A stretch of 64,000 bases of DNA. Origin: Neelides folsomi (Eukaryota > Arthropoda > Collembola > Neelipleona > Neelidae). Under the pieces are notes generated by a model that saw nothing but the letters and a program-made list of their open reading frames with translations, ran no database searches and was not told where the DNA came from. Location: NCBI GenBank assembly GCA_034687125.1, contig JAQGBZ010000107.1, positions 123,470 to 187,469 of the forward strand. The letters run 5' to 3'. Below are positions 46,820 to 58,900 of this stretch, one piece after another (within the stretch, counting starts at the first letter, position 1; each line of letters starts with the position of its first letter). The position numbers and the translations under genes were made by a program.

Positions 46820-48545
46820 TTAAAGTCCGGCCGCCGCCTTCGCTGCAATTCTCTTATTCCTCTCATCAGCAATGGAGAGTTTCACTCCCTTGCCCTTCGG
46901 AAGAGAAACGAATGGCTTGTTGCCTTTTCCGATGATGAAGACATAGTTTAACCTGCAAATACATATAACAATTATAAACACGATCTTTTGGTATTTTTAT
47001 TAAAGACGCTGTTATCTCTCTTGGTAATGCTCCTAACGCATTGAAACAGCGATGAAGCGACCGTGAGAGATATTCGATTTTGCCCTCATTATGACCCGTG
47101 TGTTAATTATATTGTAACAGACAGACTTCGATAGGGGCAGTTATTTTTATTTTTTGAATTAATTATAATTTACCTTGTAGCAAAAACATGGCCGACGGAA
47201 TCCTTGACATGAACAATATCGAAGGATCCAGGATGTCTCTCTCTGCTCACAACTGTCCCCACACGCCCTAAATTGCGACCTCCAGTGATCATACAAAGGT
47301 TTCCTATTTAAAAAAATAAGATTAACAATTAAAAATCCATTTACAGAATTTATAAAAAATAATAAAATTATTTTATCGTATAGTCAGTTAAAATTAAATA
47401 ATCATGTTTTTTCATCGGATTATGCCTTTAATTTTGTGTCATCATTAAAATTAATAAAATATCCGTGGTTTAACAATAAATAATATTAAAAGTTCAACTT
47501 ACCAGAGTCAAACTTGCAATAATCAATGATCTTTCCAGTGGAGATGTCTACTTGGATGGTGTCGTGAACTTTCACCAAAGGATCTGGATATCTGATCGTC
47601 CTTCCGTCGTTCGTCACAAGGAATGGAACTCCCTTGGGTCCAACTTGAACTCTCTTCACCTTGCAAAGCTTGTACTATAAACATTAGTAAACTCATTTAT
47701 AATTGGCTCACTGAACACTTTAACCGTCATAACTTATAATAATAAGGAAAATAAATCAGTTAAAATTAAATAATCACAGTATTTCATCGGATTATGCCTT
47801 TAATTTTGTGTCATCATAAAAATATCTAAATATAAGATCATTTATTAATTAAAATTATGAACCTTGGCTTCCTCAGGGGTGATTCTGTGGATGGTGAAGC
47901 GTCCCTTAACGTCGTAGATGAGACGGAAGTTTTCATTTGTTTTTTCAATTTGAATGACATCTAAAATTCAAACATTCATTATTAGTCCCATAGTTAACAC
48001 AAACAACCTGATAACCTGAATGAGTAATAAATCGAATATAAAGACAATTACCCATGAAACCAGTGGGGAAGGTTGGGTCAGTCCTCACTCGTCCGTCGAC
48101 CTTAATGAGACGCTGCATGACGATCTTTGTCACCTCTTGCCTCGTAAGAGCATACTTGAGACGATTACGGAGGAAAATAACAAGAGGGAGAGACTCCCTC
48201 AATTTATGTGGCCCGGTGCTGGGCCTCGGAGCGTAAACTCCGCCGAGCTTGTCTAACATCCATGCCTTGGGAGCGTTAAGACGCTTCAAATGCTTCTTCG
48301 GTCCTCGAGCCTATTAAAATTAAATTAAATTTCAGTAATCGTCTCACACATTGAATATTTATAAAGCACCACGTTGGAAGCCGGGGTCTAATTCTACATT
48401 TTCCAACAGCCCACAATTGCAATTAGCAATAGGCCCAGATTTAAGATTGATATCATTGGACAAAATCAGTGTTCGATATAAAGCTGGTAATACAATAAAA
48501 TTGAATAGAATTAATTGTAATTAATAAATAAATTGGATTTACCAT
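46820..48545 (-). CDS. RPS4: 40S ribosomal protein S4
   Basis: eS4 is a small-subunit protein with S4, KOW and central domains. Coding exons: 48545-48543 (only the ATG, donor ATG|GTAAAT), 48310-48052, 47960-47863, 47674-47503, 47303-47174 and 46952-46820. They total 264 aa (human 263). The start [20 protein letters not shown], the segments [36 protein letters not shown] and [20 protein letters not shown], and the KOW region [20 protein letters not shown] are clear. The protein ends [15 protein letters not shown]. Two neighbouring introns carry near-identical 62-nt C/D-box elements, and the last intron carries a hairpin; ribosomal-protein introns often host snoRNAs. Confidence 0.97.
47008..47050 (-). 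ncRNA. Candidate structured intronic RNA in the last RPS4 intron
   Basis: On the sense strand a two-part hairpin is possible: GCTGTT pairs with AACAGC and the inner AATGC pairs with GCATT, with a 7-nt loop and an asymmetric internal loop. This is the layout of one half of an H/ACA guide RNA. No clear H box plus ACA trinucleotide frames it, so the assignment is weak. The surrounding 47000-47100 is more GC-rich than the rest of the intron. Confidence 0.25.
47384..47445 (-). ncRNA. Candidate C/D box snoRNA, copy A, in an RPS4 intron
   Basis: Read on the RPS4 sense strand, a perfect C box (ATGATGA) starts at 47445 and a perfect D box (CTGA) ends at 47384. A C'-like CGATGA lies in the middle. The D box is about 80 nt before the 3' splice site of the host intron, a typical position for intronic C/D snoRNAs. 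A near-identical copy lies in the next intron. The terminal stem is weak and I could not match the guide segments to rRNA by eye. Confidence 0.55.
47756..47817 (-). ncRNA. Candidate C/D box snoRNA, copy B, in the neighbouring RPS4 intron
   Basis: Same length (62 nt) and box layout as copy A, with C box ATGATGA at 47817-47811 and D box CTGA at 47759-47756. It differs from copy A in only a handful of positions just after the C'-like box. Its D box is also about 80 nt from the intron's 3' splice site. Conservation confined to this 62-nt block, while the rest of the two introns differs, argues for function rather than a whole-intron duplication. Confidence 0.55.
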
Positions 48546-49146
48546 GCCGGGAGCTTATGGATGCGATGGAAAGCAATGGCAGACGATGAGGAATGAAAAG
48601 TGTGGGATGAGGAGCTTTAGTTCTCGGTAGGTGCCGCATGGGAGTTTTCCCATTCACTCAAGATGGAACTACATGTACAGATTTCTCTTGCCATATAAAC
48701 AATGCTCTATAGCTTCATATGCTTCCAATGTTTTATTGGTATATCTCCACTGCATTGTATTTCTCTCGGAAATAAATGCCTCAGTAAATTCCTATACGTA
48801 TACGTTTCGTATTTAGACCTCCAAGACTCATCGTCAGATTCATCTTCATTTGAAATCTAAAACCCTTTCACTTTGCCTAAGTCAATTTGCTAATTGTGCA
48901 ACTTGCTAAAATAATCGTGAGTATTCATTCTTGAGGAAATCTCCAGTTTATCTCCAAGTGTCGATTGCATAGCTTCATTCTCCATCTGTTTTTGGTGAGT
49001 TTTGGTTTTGGAATTTATTTTTTAAACTTATTGATGGTTAAATGATAATGAAGTAATCGTTAAAACATTTACTTATCTTGGATTTATCTTGTATTATAGG
49101 TTGGTGCATTTTTTGTTATTTGAAGATTTTAAAGAATTGTCAAGCA
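48546..49146. other. Divergent promoter region between RPS4 and the UIF-like gene
   Basis: A 600-bp head-to-head spacer. Close to RPS4 on its sense strand is a CTTTTCATTCCTC tract (48600-48588), which may be the oligopyrimidine mRNA start. The other side may carry a 5'UTR intron of the UIF-like gene, but I cannot define it. Confidence 0.45.
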
Positions 49147-50748
49147 ATGGCTTCAAAGGCTAACGACGTAGAGCTCTCATTGGGTATTTAACAAAACTTT
49201 AAAAGCCTAGAATGATTCATAATTTATTTAAGCTTCGTTAGCTAATTATGTCGATTTCTAGATGACTATATTAAAAAGAAGACGAAGGAAAAGCGAGGAA
49301 CATTTTCTCTTCGAGGAGGGAGAGGGAGAGGAAGGGGTGCAGTCAGAACTCGAGGATCTCCTCGTGTCCAAGTTGGTCGCAAAGGAACCGCTCGTCCAGT
49401 ACAAAATCTAAGAGGAAAAACTGCTCTTCGGGGTCGATTTATTTCTCGTCGGGGAGTAAACAGAAATAGTCAAGCTCGTCTTGGGCTGAACAAGAAGAAT
49501 TTCGCTATTCAGAAGATTCGTCGCAATGCGAATGTTAACACTAGATCACCGGCATACGTTAGACAGAATAATGGAAACTTCAAAACTCGAGGAAACTTCA
49601 TGTAAACTTTTTAAAATTATTGACGAGGAAAGGCGGTTCCCATTTATAATTTATATAATAAATATTTTACTTTGACTGGTGCAGTCGGAGGCCAACACGA
49701 AACTGGGCTAACCAAAACCAAGGAATTTCTGCTCGCTTTTCAAGATCCCAGAGTCAATTCCGGGCAAATTTGAATCAAGCAAATGCCATCAACAACTTGA
49801 GGCAGAGAAACATTAGGGGTGGAAACATCAACAGCCAAGTCAGAAACAACATTATTTTGCAGAAATTGAATCGAGCGAGATTGATTTTGAACCGGAGAGG
49901 ACTTGTTTCAAATGCAAAGTAATACATCTATTTCATCTACGTGTATCTTGTTTATGGGTTATTTTATTATTTACCCGTTACCGTTATTTACTTTACAGTT
50001 AATATTTATTTTAAACTTTGAATTTTTAGCAAACGCAATGGGAATTGGCAATTGGCTGCTCTTCGGTCAACTCTACAACAAGGAACTCGTCGATTAAACA
50101 ACGGTCGGTCAAGCTTTTCTGTTCAACAACGGATAAATCGAGCTCGAGCAGCGAGAAACACGATTCAAGCAAGTCGCAACCGTAACCAAACTAGAAATGC
50201 TGGAAGGAACCTTATTCGAATAAAGTACAGTAATTTCATTTTTGAACACACAACTTTATGACTTTATGTATTGAGACTAAACTGGATTTGATTTAAGTTT
50301 TTTAAATTCTAAATCTTATAAATATTTCAGTACTGCGAACAGACAGAATTTCGGTGCTCGTAATCAGAGTGCAGTGAATTTTCCAGCTCCTCGATTTGCT
50401 GGATCTGAAGGACTTTTTGCCAATGAGCCTATGTACAATGTTCAACCATACCGTCAGCCCGCTTATCAGTCATACCAAAGACCCGCTGATCCAATGGACT
50501 ACGGACAGATGAGAGGATTCGACAACGGTAATATCAGTATGACAAGAGTTGTTGCGAACAGGATGGCTGAACAAGACGAAATGAGTCGTGGGGATTTGGA
50601 TCCCGTCATTCAAAATACGATCTCTTACATCCAACGACGCGGACGAGAGAATTCTGCACCGACCCCCATTTTACCCGACTTCAAAGCTCCCGTTATCACT
50701 TCCTCCTTATCCATTTCTCAGAGAATCCAAAGTTATTCACATAACTGA
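49147..50748 (+). CDS. UIF/FYTTD1-like mRNA-export adaptor (UAP56-binding motif protein)
   Basis: Five exons (49147-49183, 49262-49601, 49685-49918, 50030-50224, 50331-50748) join to 407 aa. Near the N terminus, residues 10-17 read LSLDDYIK. This is the UAP56-binding motif that ALYREF, UIF and related adaptors use to dock on the DEAD-box helicase UAP56/DDX39B in the TREX export pathway. The motif spans the exon 1/2 junction. It is followed by an RGRGRG stretch and about 250 residues very rich in Arg, Asn and Gln, consistent with RNA binding. The C-terminal 110 residues are less basic, with Pro/Tyr-rich segments (NVQPYRQPAYQSYQRP). There is no RRM, which argues against ALYREF and for a UIF/FYTTD1-like or CHTOP-like adaptor. 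The name is inferred from motif and composition, so I leave the symbol blank. Confidence 0.75.
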
Positions 50749-51880
50749 ATCTTTCACGCAGCCATTATATGTACATTATACTTTTTTGCGAAAGGATTTT
50801 TAATTATAAATTAACTTTTAAGTACCATTGTCGAATGCTGTTTAGTAATCAATATTTTTCGACATGAAGTTTTCACAAACATTAAATTAATCAAGTCCGC
50901 ATCCTCACTTATTATATTAGTTTTTTCAATTAAATTTTAAGTATGTTAATACATTTTATGTTGAATGAATGAATGTGTGTGTTTACTGTGTTTGATGTGA
51001 AATCATAGTAAGTTGACACTAAAAATTATAAAAGTAATAATCCTAACTTTGTTACAAGATGATTATGTATTTGTAGTGGATTTGTTTTTTTAAATCTGAT
51101 AGGTAATCAACATTATGTTAGCTTTTGAAGTAAGAATATTTTAGGTAAAAGTTTTACCTAAAATACAAACGCTACATACTCACAATTAGTAAGATAAGTA
51201 TAATTTAATAGTTGAATTAGTTATCAAAATAACTAGCCCTTACAACATAATGTAGGTATGCATAAAATATACTTATTTCATGTTATTAAATAATGTTTTA
51301 GATTGAATTTTAGTAAAATAAGAGTAGTTATATATAAATTATATGTTTTTAAGTATTATAATGAGATGAATGCTAATTGATATTGGAATGATTTATAAAA
51401 ATGAAAATAAAGGTAATAAACTGTAATAACTCATTAGGTGAATATTCTAATAAATGACTAAAAACAAACAATTTTTTCAATTTATTGCATAACTCATTTA
51501 ACCACTCACAAGTTATTGTTCGAATTCGCAAATTCGTTTAAATACCATTAATATGAAATATGTAGTTATTTCTAATTGTTAAACATTGGTCGTTCTTAAT
51601 GCTATTTCGAAATTAGTCGCCCACTTATTTATATTACCTTAAAATAAACGAATTATAATAGCTTAAGGCTTCATTTAAGTATGTACTATTTATAATAACG
51701 TAAAATAATATTTAATTTAAAGAGAATATTGACTAATTCGGTGCTTCAATTTTACTTGATGTAGTAAATCCAATATTTTATCAAATTTTTATTGGTAGAA
51801 GATTTACAAAGGAAAGGAATGGACAATCATTTTATCAATTGATAGAAAAATGTGAAATAGTTTATAATTAAAATTATCTG
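50749..51880. other. Convergent 3' intergenic region (UIF-like / EMC6)
   Basis: AT-rich 3'UTRs, with a 29-bp near-perfect palindrome at 51137-51165. No genes are seen. Confidence 0.5.
51137..51165. repeat. Perfect 14-bp-arm palindrome
   Basis: TATTTTAGGTAAAA (51137-51150), a single G, then TTTTACCTAAAATA (51152-51165). The arms are exact reverse complements. It lies downstream of the UIF-like gene, with no coding sequence around it. Its function is unknown. Confidence 0.8.
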
Positions 51881-52325
51881 CTAGTAAACATGTACCATTC
51901 CATAGGCAAATGTCCAACAGAGAATATACGTGAAAAGTCCGCCCATCAAACCACTTGTGAGAAGAGTTCTTCTTGAAGTGAAAAATCTTTGATAGTTAGC
52001 ACCAGCTTTCGCGATCAAAAGAAGCCTTCAATTTAAAACACAAATTAAAATCATTAAATAATAATCATAAGTTATAAGATTGTATTGTAATATATTGACT
52101 CAGGGGAGATAAGTCTTTTTGCACTTACCACATCCCGAATGAAGCTAGAAAATAAAATCCGAATCCGTAGAGGCTCGTGAGTCCAAGGATTCCAGCGCAC
52201 ATCCCAGAAAAGACAGCGCTGCATGTCCTGCAGTATTCAACGACGGAAGCATTGTGTCGGATGGCTCCTTCGTTGTAAACCCGAATTTCTTTTTCGGTAG
52301 TCATCACAGTTCTCGTCTTCTGCAT
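51881..52325 (-). CDS. EMC6: ER membrane protein complex subunit 6
   Basis: EMC6 is a small three-helix membrane subunit of the EMC insertase in the ER. Two exons, 52325-52129 and 52025-51881, join to 113 aa; starting at the second Met (52304) gives 106 (human 110). The conserved features are [17 protein letters not shown], then [20 protein letters not shown] (first membrane helix), then [38 protein letters not shown], and the end VHVY. Which Met is used is uncertain. It lies head-to-head with URB2. Confidence 0.95.
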
Positions 52326-52956
52326 CTTGGAAATCCTGTTAAAATTACGGTATAAAATCCAAATGAATTTTTACATTTTACCTATAGGTGTACTTATAGA
52401 AGATTTCAATTTTTACACTCAACTATTTAAAAATGTGTTTAAAAATTACGATTAATAGCTGAAGTCGAAGACGGCTTTAGACTATGAGTGTGCCGAGTGC
52501 AGATTTGTTGAAAAGGTATTCCAGAAATTTAATAGAAGATGAAGATTGAACTGGATTAATTGAATTTGATTGATGAATTGAATGGAACCAACTTTTAGGA
52601 TTTGCTCAAAAACTCCGCGATGCTCATGGTGGGATTGCGAAGAGATTCGAATTTCCTCGTGTTTCCTTCATTATTTCATTTTTACTCTGGCACTCGGTCG
52701 GGCTTCGTTACTTCGTCCCGTCTTTAAACATCTTTCCTTGCTAATTTCGATATTTGCTAAATTGGTTGATGATACCTAGTTATAATAGATAATTATAAAG
52801 AGGAATTTATTATATATTTGTAATAATCTTGTGAAAATATTTTATTACAACTATTAAAGACAAACCTACAGAAGACAGAACACTGGACCTGCATCGATTA
52901 ATTCCACATTAACCGTGAACAATTACAATTAAGAAGCGTGATTTCAATATTTTATA
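52326..52956. other. Divergent promoter region between EMC6 and URB2
   Basis: A short spacer between oppositely transcribed genes. It contains an open frame at 52582-52779 and a possible mini-exon at 52484, neither of which joins in frame to the URB2 exons. I treat it as promoter or leader sequence. Confidence 0.4.
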
Positions 52957-55900
52957 ATGGTAATGGATTATCTTTTTTGAAATGTTTCATCAACTAAAAC
53001 CTATTCACTATTATTAAAAATTTAAAAGATTTTCATAAATATTTATATGATTCCAATTTAATATTTCATTCGCAATTTCATTGTAAGTTGAGGTTTAATA
53101 TTTTATCAATTTGTGATATAAAGGGGAAACGAAAATTGGAAAAGAAGAAGAGCGATAATAAAGAAGAGGACTCGAAGGAAATAATTGCAAAAATTCCAAT
53201 TGAAGAACCTATTGAGGAAGTAAAAGTTGATAAAGAAGATATCGACATTGCAATTAAAAAGCAAAAGATTGATGAAGAACTTAGCTTTTTAGAAGGAATT
53301 TTCACAGAGTTAAAGCGAATATCTTTAAAAATAACTGAAAGCAAAAGTCCTTCAAAGATCAATATTAATATTGAAAAATTTACTTTAAAATTAACAAAAC
53401 TTTTAGAGAAAAATTTCAATCTTTCTATACACAACATTGAATCCGAAAGTTTCCCTGATTGGACGAAACAGACAATCGCTGCAATATCTAAGAAAGTTGA
53501 GACATCATCTGTAGAACATTACAATTTACTAATTACGTTTCTAAAATTGTTACCTAATAGTTTTGAATCAATTTGTGATCAAGTATTTCCTATAGCTCTT
53601 TTCAATCAAGCTAGGACAAAGAACAATGTGATTTCAAAGTCTTATTTGAGTTTTATAAAAGAACTGTTTTTGACATTTGAAAAGCTACGAAGAGTGCCAA
53701 AACTTATTGCAAAGATATTAATTTCAATCAGAAGTCATTTTAATTCACCAGAATTAGATAAAGAAGCTGATAAGCTTTTTGTTGAAGGTTGGGGGCAATT
53801 TTTGCTTCCTCGAGAATTAGATGAAACATTAGATCCCATTTTCTGTTATATGCCTCACTCGCAAATTGTTGATGTTTGGAAAATTTTATTTTACAATTTC
53901 GAAGAACAATGTGCCAAAAAGATTTCAATAGATGATACAATTGGTAAGCAAACAATAACTCCGAAATGGATTTACATTTTTCTTTAATTTATTTTATAAT
54001 GTAATTGTATTCAAAAAATTATATTCACTATTTAATTTAATGCTTGAAATTACTAATTTTATTTAGAAACTAGTACAGGAATTAAGATGCTTACAGTTGT
54101 TACTGTTGATCTGTATGTAAAATTTATGCGTTCCATCCAAGTTCTGGATTACAATGTCCCAAAAAACGTCATTGAGGAAATTTCAGAATTGATGAAAAAA
54201 CTTAAAAGATCCCTTTTGAAGATTAGAGAACATCTTGTAAACAATAAGGTGAGCATACCTATATCTTTTTATATGTTAGTTATAATAATTAAATAATCGC
54301 ATATCATAACTTAATGTTAGGATAAAAAGAGTGTCGTTGACTAACTTGTGAAAATACACATAAGAAATACAAGTATTATTACTTGCCTTTACTGTAGATG
54401 CAAATGTTAATTAGGTATATTTACAATAAAGTTCTTAAAGTATGAATTCCTAGAGAAGATATAAATTTTAGTTATTAAAATAAATATGATTAGTTGATTG
54501 TTATAATGTTCCCCTTCAAGGACTCCATCTGCTCAGCTTACAAATTACATTCATTTCTTTTATTACAATAGACTCGCAAAATAAATGAAAAATAAAAGTT
54601 ACTACTGAATAAATAAATTTCACAAGGTAGAATATACAAAAGGGTTGTAGATTAAAGAAAACTACCTGTAATATTCCTGAGTCAAAGTTGATAAAAATGT
54701 GAAATTTATTGTCTTGTTTCCTCATCGGCACTTGACGGGGTGTAATGATCCCTTTGACTCTTCTTGCCATCCTCCTTAATTGCACCCCATTGTTTGCCCT
54801 CCTCTTATAGAACCAATAAATCAATATGATGGGAACTCGTATTTGTCAAAAATAATGATATGAATTAATAAAACAAGTCTTAAGAATAATCCTCATTAAG
54901 AAACCGCGTTTCACACTTGCCCCACCTGTAATAGAGTAAATATGGTACCAACTTTTAATGAGAATTTATATTTATTCAAATAATATGGTTTGCAGAATTG
55001 GTGGTTAGTGAAGCCGTTTCTCAACCTTTGCCTTACAACTGGAGATCTTTATGGCCTTTTGCTTCACTACAACGAAATATTCCCCGAAGATGAACTTCAA
55101 TGTGGAGATGATACCTCTGCTACTAACTTGACCTTTCTTCATCCATTTCTATCTTCAGAGGAATGGACGACTTTGTTAAATAAGGTTGAAAAGACTGGCG
55201 AGCCCCAATGCGTTTCATTAACGGTAAGTTGTTAAAAATTCTTGATTATGATGCGTAACGTAATACTTAAAAATATTAACACCTATAATTATATGAAATA
55301 TGAAATGCTGATATAATATGAGGTTTGCATTTAGTTATAATAATAATCATTGATTATTATAAAAATTAAGTTATAATCTGTTCATATTTATTCTATGAAA
55401 GGGAAACTTACTTTCTTTTTAATTTTCTTGTTTAAATTCATGATGATTTGAAAAGCCAATTATTAATTAGGTTAGCGTTAATGAACTCTTAATTAAAACT
55501 TCTCTAATTTAAGACGTCGATTTAACAATGCATTCCTTTATTTCTTTTCCAACCTTTAAAAAGAGTTTAAAAATAAATGAGCATAAAAAGATTGGGCATT
55601 TTCCCACTTTCGTTTTCCCTGTCATTTAATAGATTATTGGCCTCAAATGTTCATAAAAAGTGGTGCACTACATCTTCAACCGGATGAGAGCGAAAGGAAT
55701 TGATGAGAAAAAATGAAAATTTTAAAATAATAGGAATCATAGATTGCATTCGATTGACTTCTCCCTCGTCCCATTTATTACATGTATTAGAGCCAGACTT
55801 GTTTAACGAAATGTTCGCTCAACTCTAATTTGGTCGGTTTGCCGATGAGAGGTGGATATAGGAGGTTCCTATATGATTCACCTATGAATTTATTGCCTCC

Positions 55901-58900
55901 TACCTCTCTATACTTTTTAAAGGGAAAAAAGAAATGATGATGAGTGATGAGATCAAGGTGGTAGCTCATACTCGTGTTTTATTAGGGTGGTGAAGTGTAA
56001 TTTGGATTTAATGGGATGGTCAATGATTGAAAGTCGTCGAAAGTTTCTATTGAACCAGATTTACCAAATGAGAGATGGGGCAGAGATGGAAAATGCGTAG
56101 AGGTCCTTTATTCAACTCCTGTTTCACCAACTACAGGCATTAATGTGTGTGATTGAGGAGGGTTTCATCTTATAAGGGTTGGGCTCAAGAATCATGTAAT
56201 TTCCCACTAGGTATCTCCTTTTCCTTTCTTTCGATGATCCTCCTTGTTTGATGTTTGTTTAGATGAGGTCTCATCATGAGAAGTGGACTTGTAATTATGA
56301 GCAATTTCCCTTTCTCGCAGCCCCTCCACTCCTTTCGTGTGAGGTATTCCATGTAGAGAGGAGTTGTGAAGCAGAGAGCAAATACCCGATCACCTCATCC
56401 CTTTTTAATATTAAAATGAATCTCGTATGATCCTCGTTTTCATTTGCATAATTTGAGTCTGAGCCTCTGTTATTATAATTAAGAAACTTTCTCCAATGTA
56501 GGTCAGTTTGGTGGCTCAAAAGTTGAAGTACATGACGGTTCTACTCCAACTTGGGAAGAGATTCACTCCGAGTTCAAACATTAAAGAGGCTCAAGTTTTG
56601 GCAGCCAAATTTCTCTGGGAACGCCACACCTTCTTGGACTCATCATGTTCCTCGGATGTGACTTCTCTCGCCTCGTCCTTCATCGACTCCATCGATGTGA
56701 CGGAAATGAGCAGGAAAGTGGTGAAGGGATTTCCAGCTTATGAGGCGGATCAAGCTTTGACCGTCTTCTCCCTCAAGAATAAGTCCCAAGTGGATGTGAA
56801 TGGATCGGTCCATTGTTCAATGATAATAGAAATCTTAGTGGAAGTGATGAGGAAATTAGGGAAAATGAAACTAGAGAAAGGATTCAACAAGAGAGTTACA
56901 AATGAGGTTCTCTCGCCCCTCAACACCTCTGCTCTCATTACTCGACTTGGAAACGAGAGGAGTCAGCTTGGAAGTAGCAAAAGTAAAGGTGAACTGGATG
57001 GTGGTGGCCAACAAACAAAAGAGAATGAAATTATTGACCTGCTATTGTCTGCGGTTAATGAGCTCATCAGCGAGCGAAGCGGTGAATTGATTCACGAGGG
57101 TGAAGAGGAATTCTCTGGAGACTTAGTGATGAAGAAGATGGATTTCCTTGCTTCTCTCCCCTTAGAAAACTACCCTGGAGTGATGAGGACGATCGTTTTT
57201 CTCTCCGCTTCCTCAATTTTCATTTCATTGGCACAAGCAGGGGATTGTGATGAAAAGAGACAAATGATGGGATTGACTGCCACCCTCATGGGACAAACAG
57301 GGAGAAACAGCCAAGGAAATAAAATTCTCTTCAATTTCAACTGGATTCAATTCTTTACAATTATCCGAATTCGAGCTTTTGATCAGGATGATGTGAAAAG
57401 AAGCTTGGCTTTAACAATCCTAGAAAATATCTATTTGTCGCCTCAGAACATTGAAGGGTTTGAAAATGAACTTGAAGAATTGAGTGAAAGTTTCACTGCA
57501 TCTCCTCAACTTCTCTTCTCGACCATGGAGTTTCTTATACACGTAAGTCAATTTACTTTTATTCGATTGTTTATGACGACTTGTAATGTTATTAAAAGTT
57601 GGACAGTGGATTGAAGGGTCGTTGAGTTGGAAATTTATTTCATGACTCCCATTGTATGCAAAATTGTTAAAACCAGAATTCACATAATTTGTAGTCGGGA
57701 GCTGATTCCTTTCTATACATCTTTTAAAGGTGATTCTCCAATCAAGTTAATAGTCTACGAGATGTATACAAATAATCTAATAATGTATAGAATAGGTACA
57801 ATTGCATTTTAGTTATTGAGATTAGAAATACACGGAACAGCTTTCTGGTTAGTAAGGCACGCAAGAGAGTGCAAGTGTAATGTGTAATGAAAAAAATGTA
57901 AATTGGAATAAATGCAATTGAAGGGCACAGAGGTTAATAAAATTTATTGCTCACGGCTTCTTTCCAATCTCTGAATGCCAATACCGAAAAGCTTAAATGC
58001 AAGAGGCACCGATATATGTATGAAGGGCAAAGTTCACATTTTATATTCTAAGAATCGTATTGAAACTTTTTGAAATTGCTACCTGATACTTTTCATTCCA
58101 TTCATATTGCATGTGTTTCTCTTCCTTTACAGAAGTTGGAGGGGGAAAAGAAGTCCAAAATGGTCCCATTCATTCAAAGACATGTTAGGAAGTTAATTCG
58201 ACTCGTGAGTGGGGAAATGAAGAACGGAGGCATCAGGCAATTAGAAGTTTCTTTTCAATTTAAAGCCGCTTATCTTCTCCTTACTGGAATGAAAGCAATT
58301 GGGGACAATTTTACTGATGTTCCTGGATCAAAAGATGCAATTGAGTTTGAGTTGAAGAAATGTATAAAGTACTTTTCAAAAGTTGCACCAGCAAATCAAT
58401 CAAAAGATGAGGAAAAGTCCTACATGAATGCAAAGGATAATGGAGAAAACTTTTTGTCCGAAGTTTGCAAAAGAAGAAATGAACTTCAAGGAGAATTGTC
58501 AAAAGACTTCATCATGAAGCTTTGGAATATTTCCCTTGATTTTAATGATGCTTCATCATGCAGTAGAAAAGGAACTCGGAGTTCTTTGGCTAAAACCATC
58601 TTTGAAGTTTCTGCAGATGAAGAATTTGCAGAAATTGGGAAATCTATCACTGAACAAATGGTAAGGGTTTTGGAGTTTTATCATAAAAATGCAAATGAAT
58701 TTTTTCTATTGCCTAACAAATTATGAATTTTTCCTAAAGAATTTTTTTTAATGAGAAATGCTTAAATTAATTGGCCGATTTTTTCTTCAGAAGTTATTGT
58801 TTTTTATACAACTTTTCTTCATCGATTTTTCTTTTTAGAAGAACGATTCAAGTGATGGAGATGATAAAAAGGTTCGACAACTGGTTCTCATTCTTGAGGA

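Noticed and set aside
52484..52779. Possible first exons of URB2 (MSVPSADLLK and a following frame)
   Set aside because: Neither joins in phase to the exon at 53124 and the composition is not convincing.
57852..57861. miR-124-like decamer TAAGGCACGC
   Set aside because: Only the first ten bases match the mature microRNA and no precursor hairpin is present in the URB2 intron.
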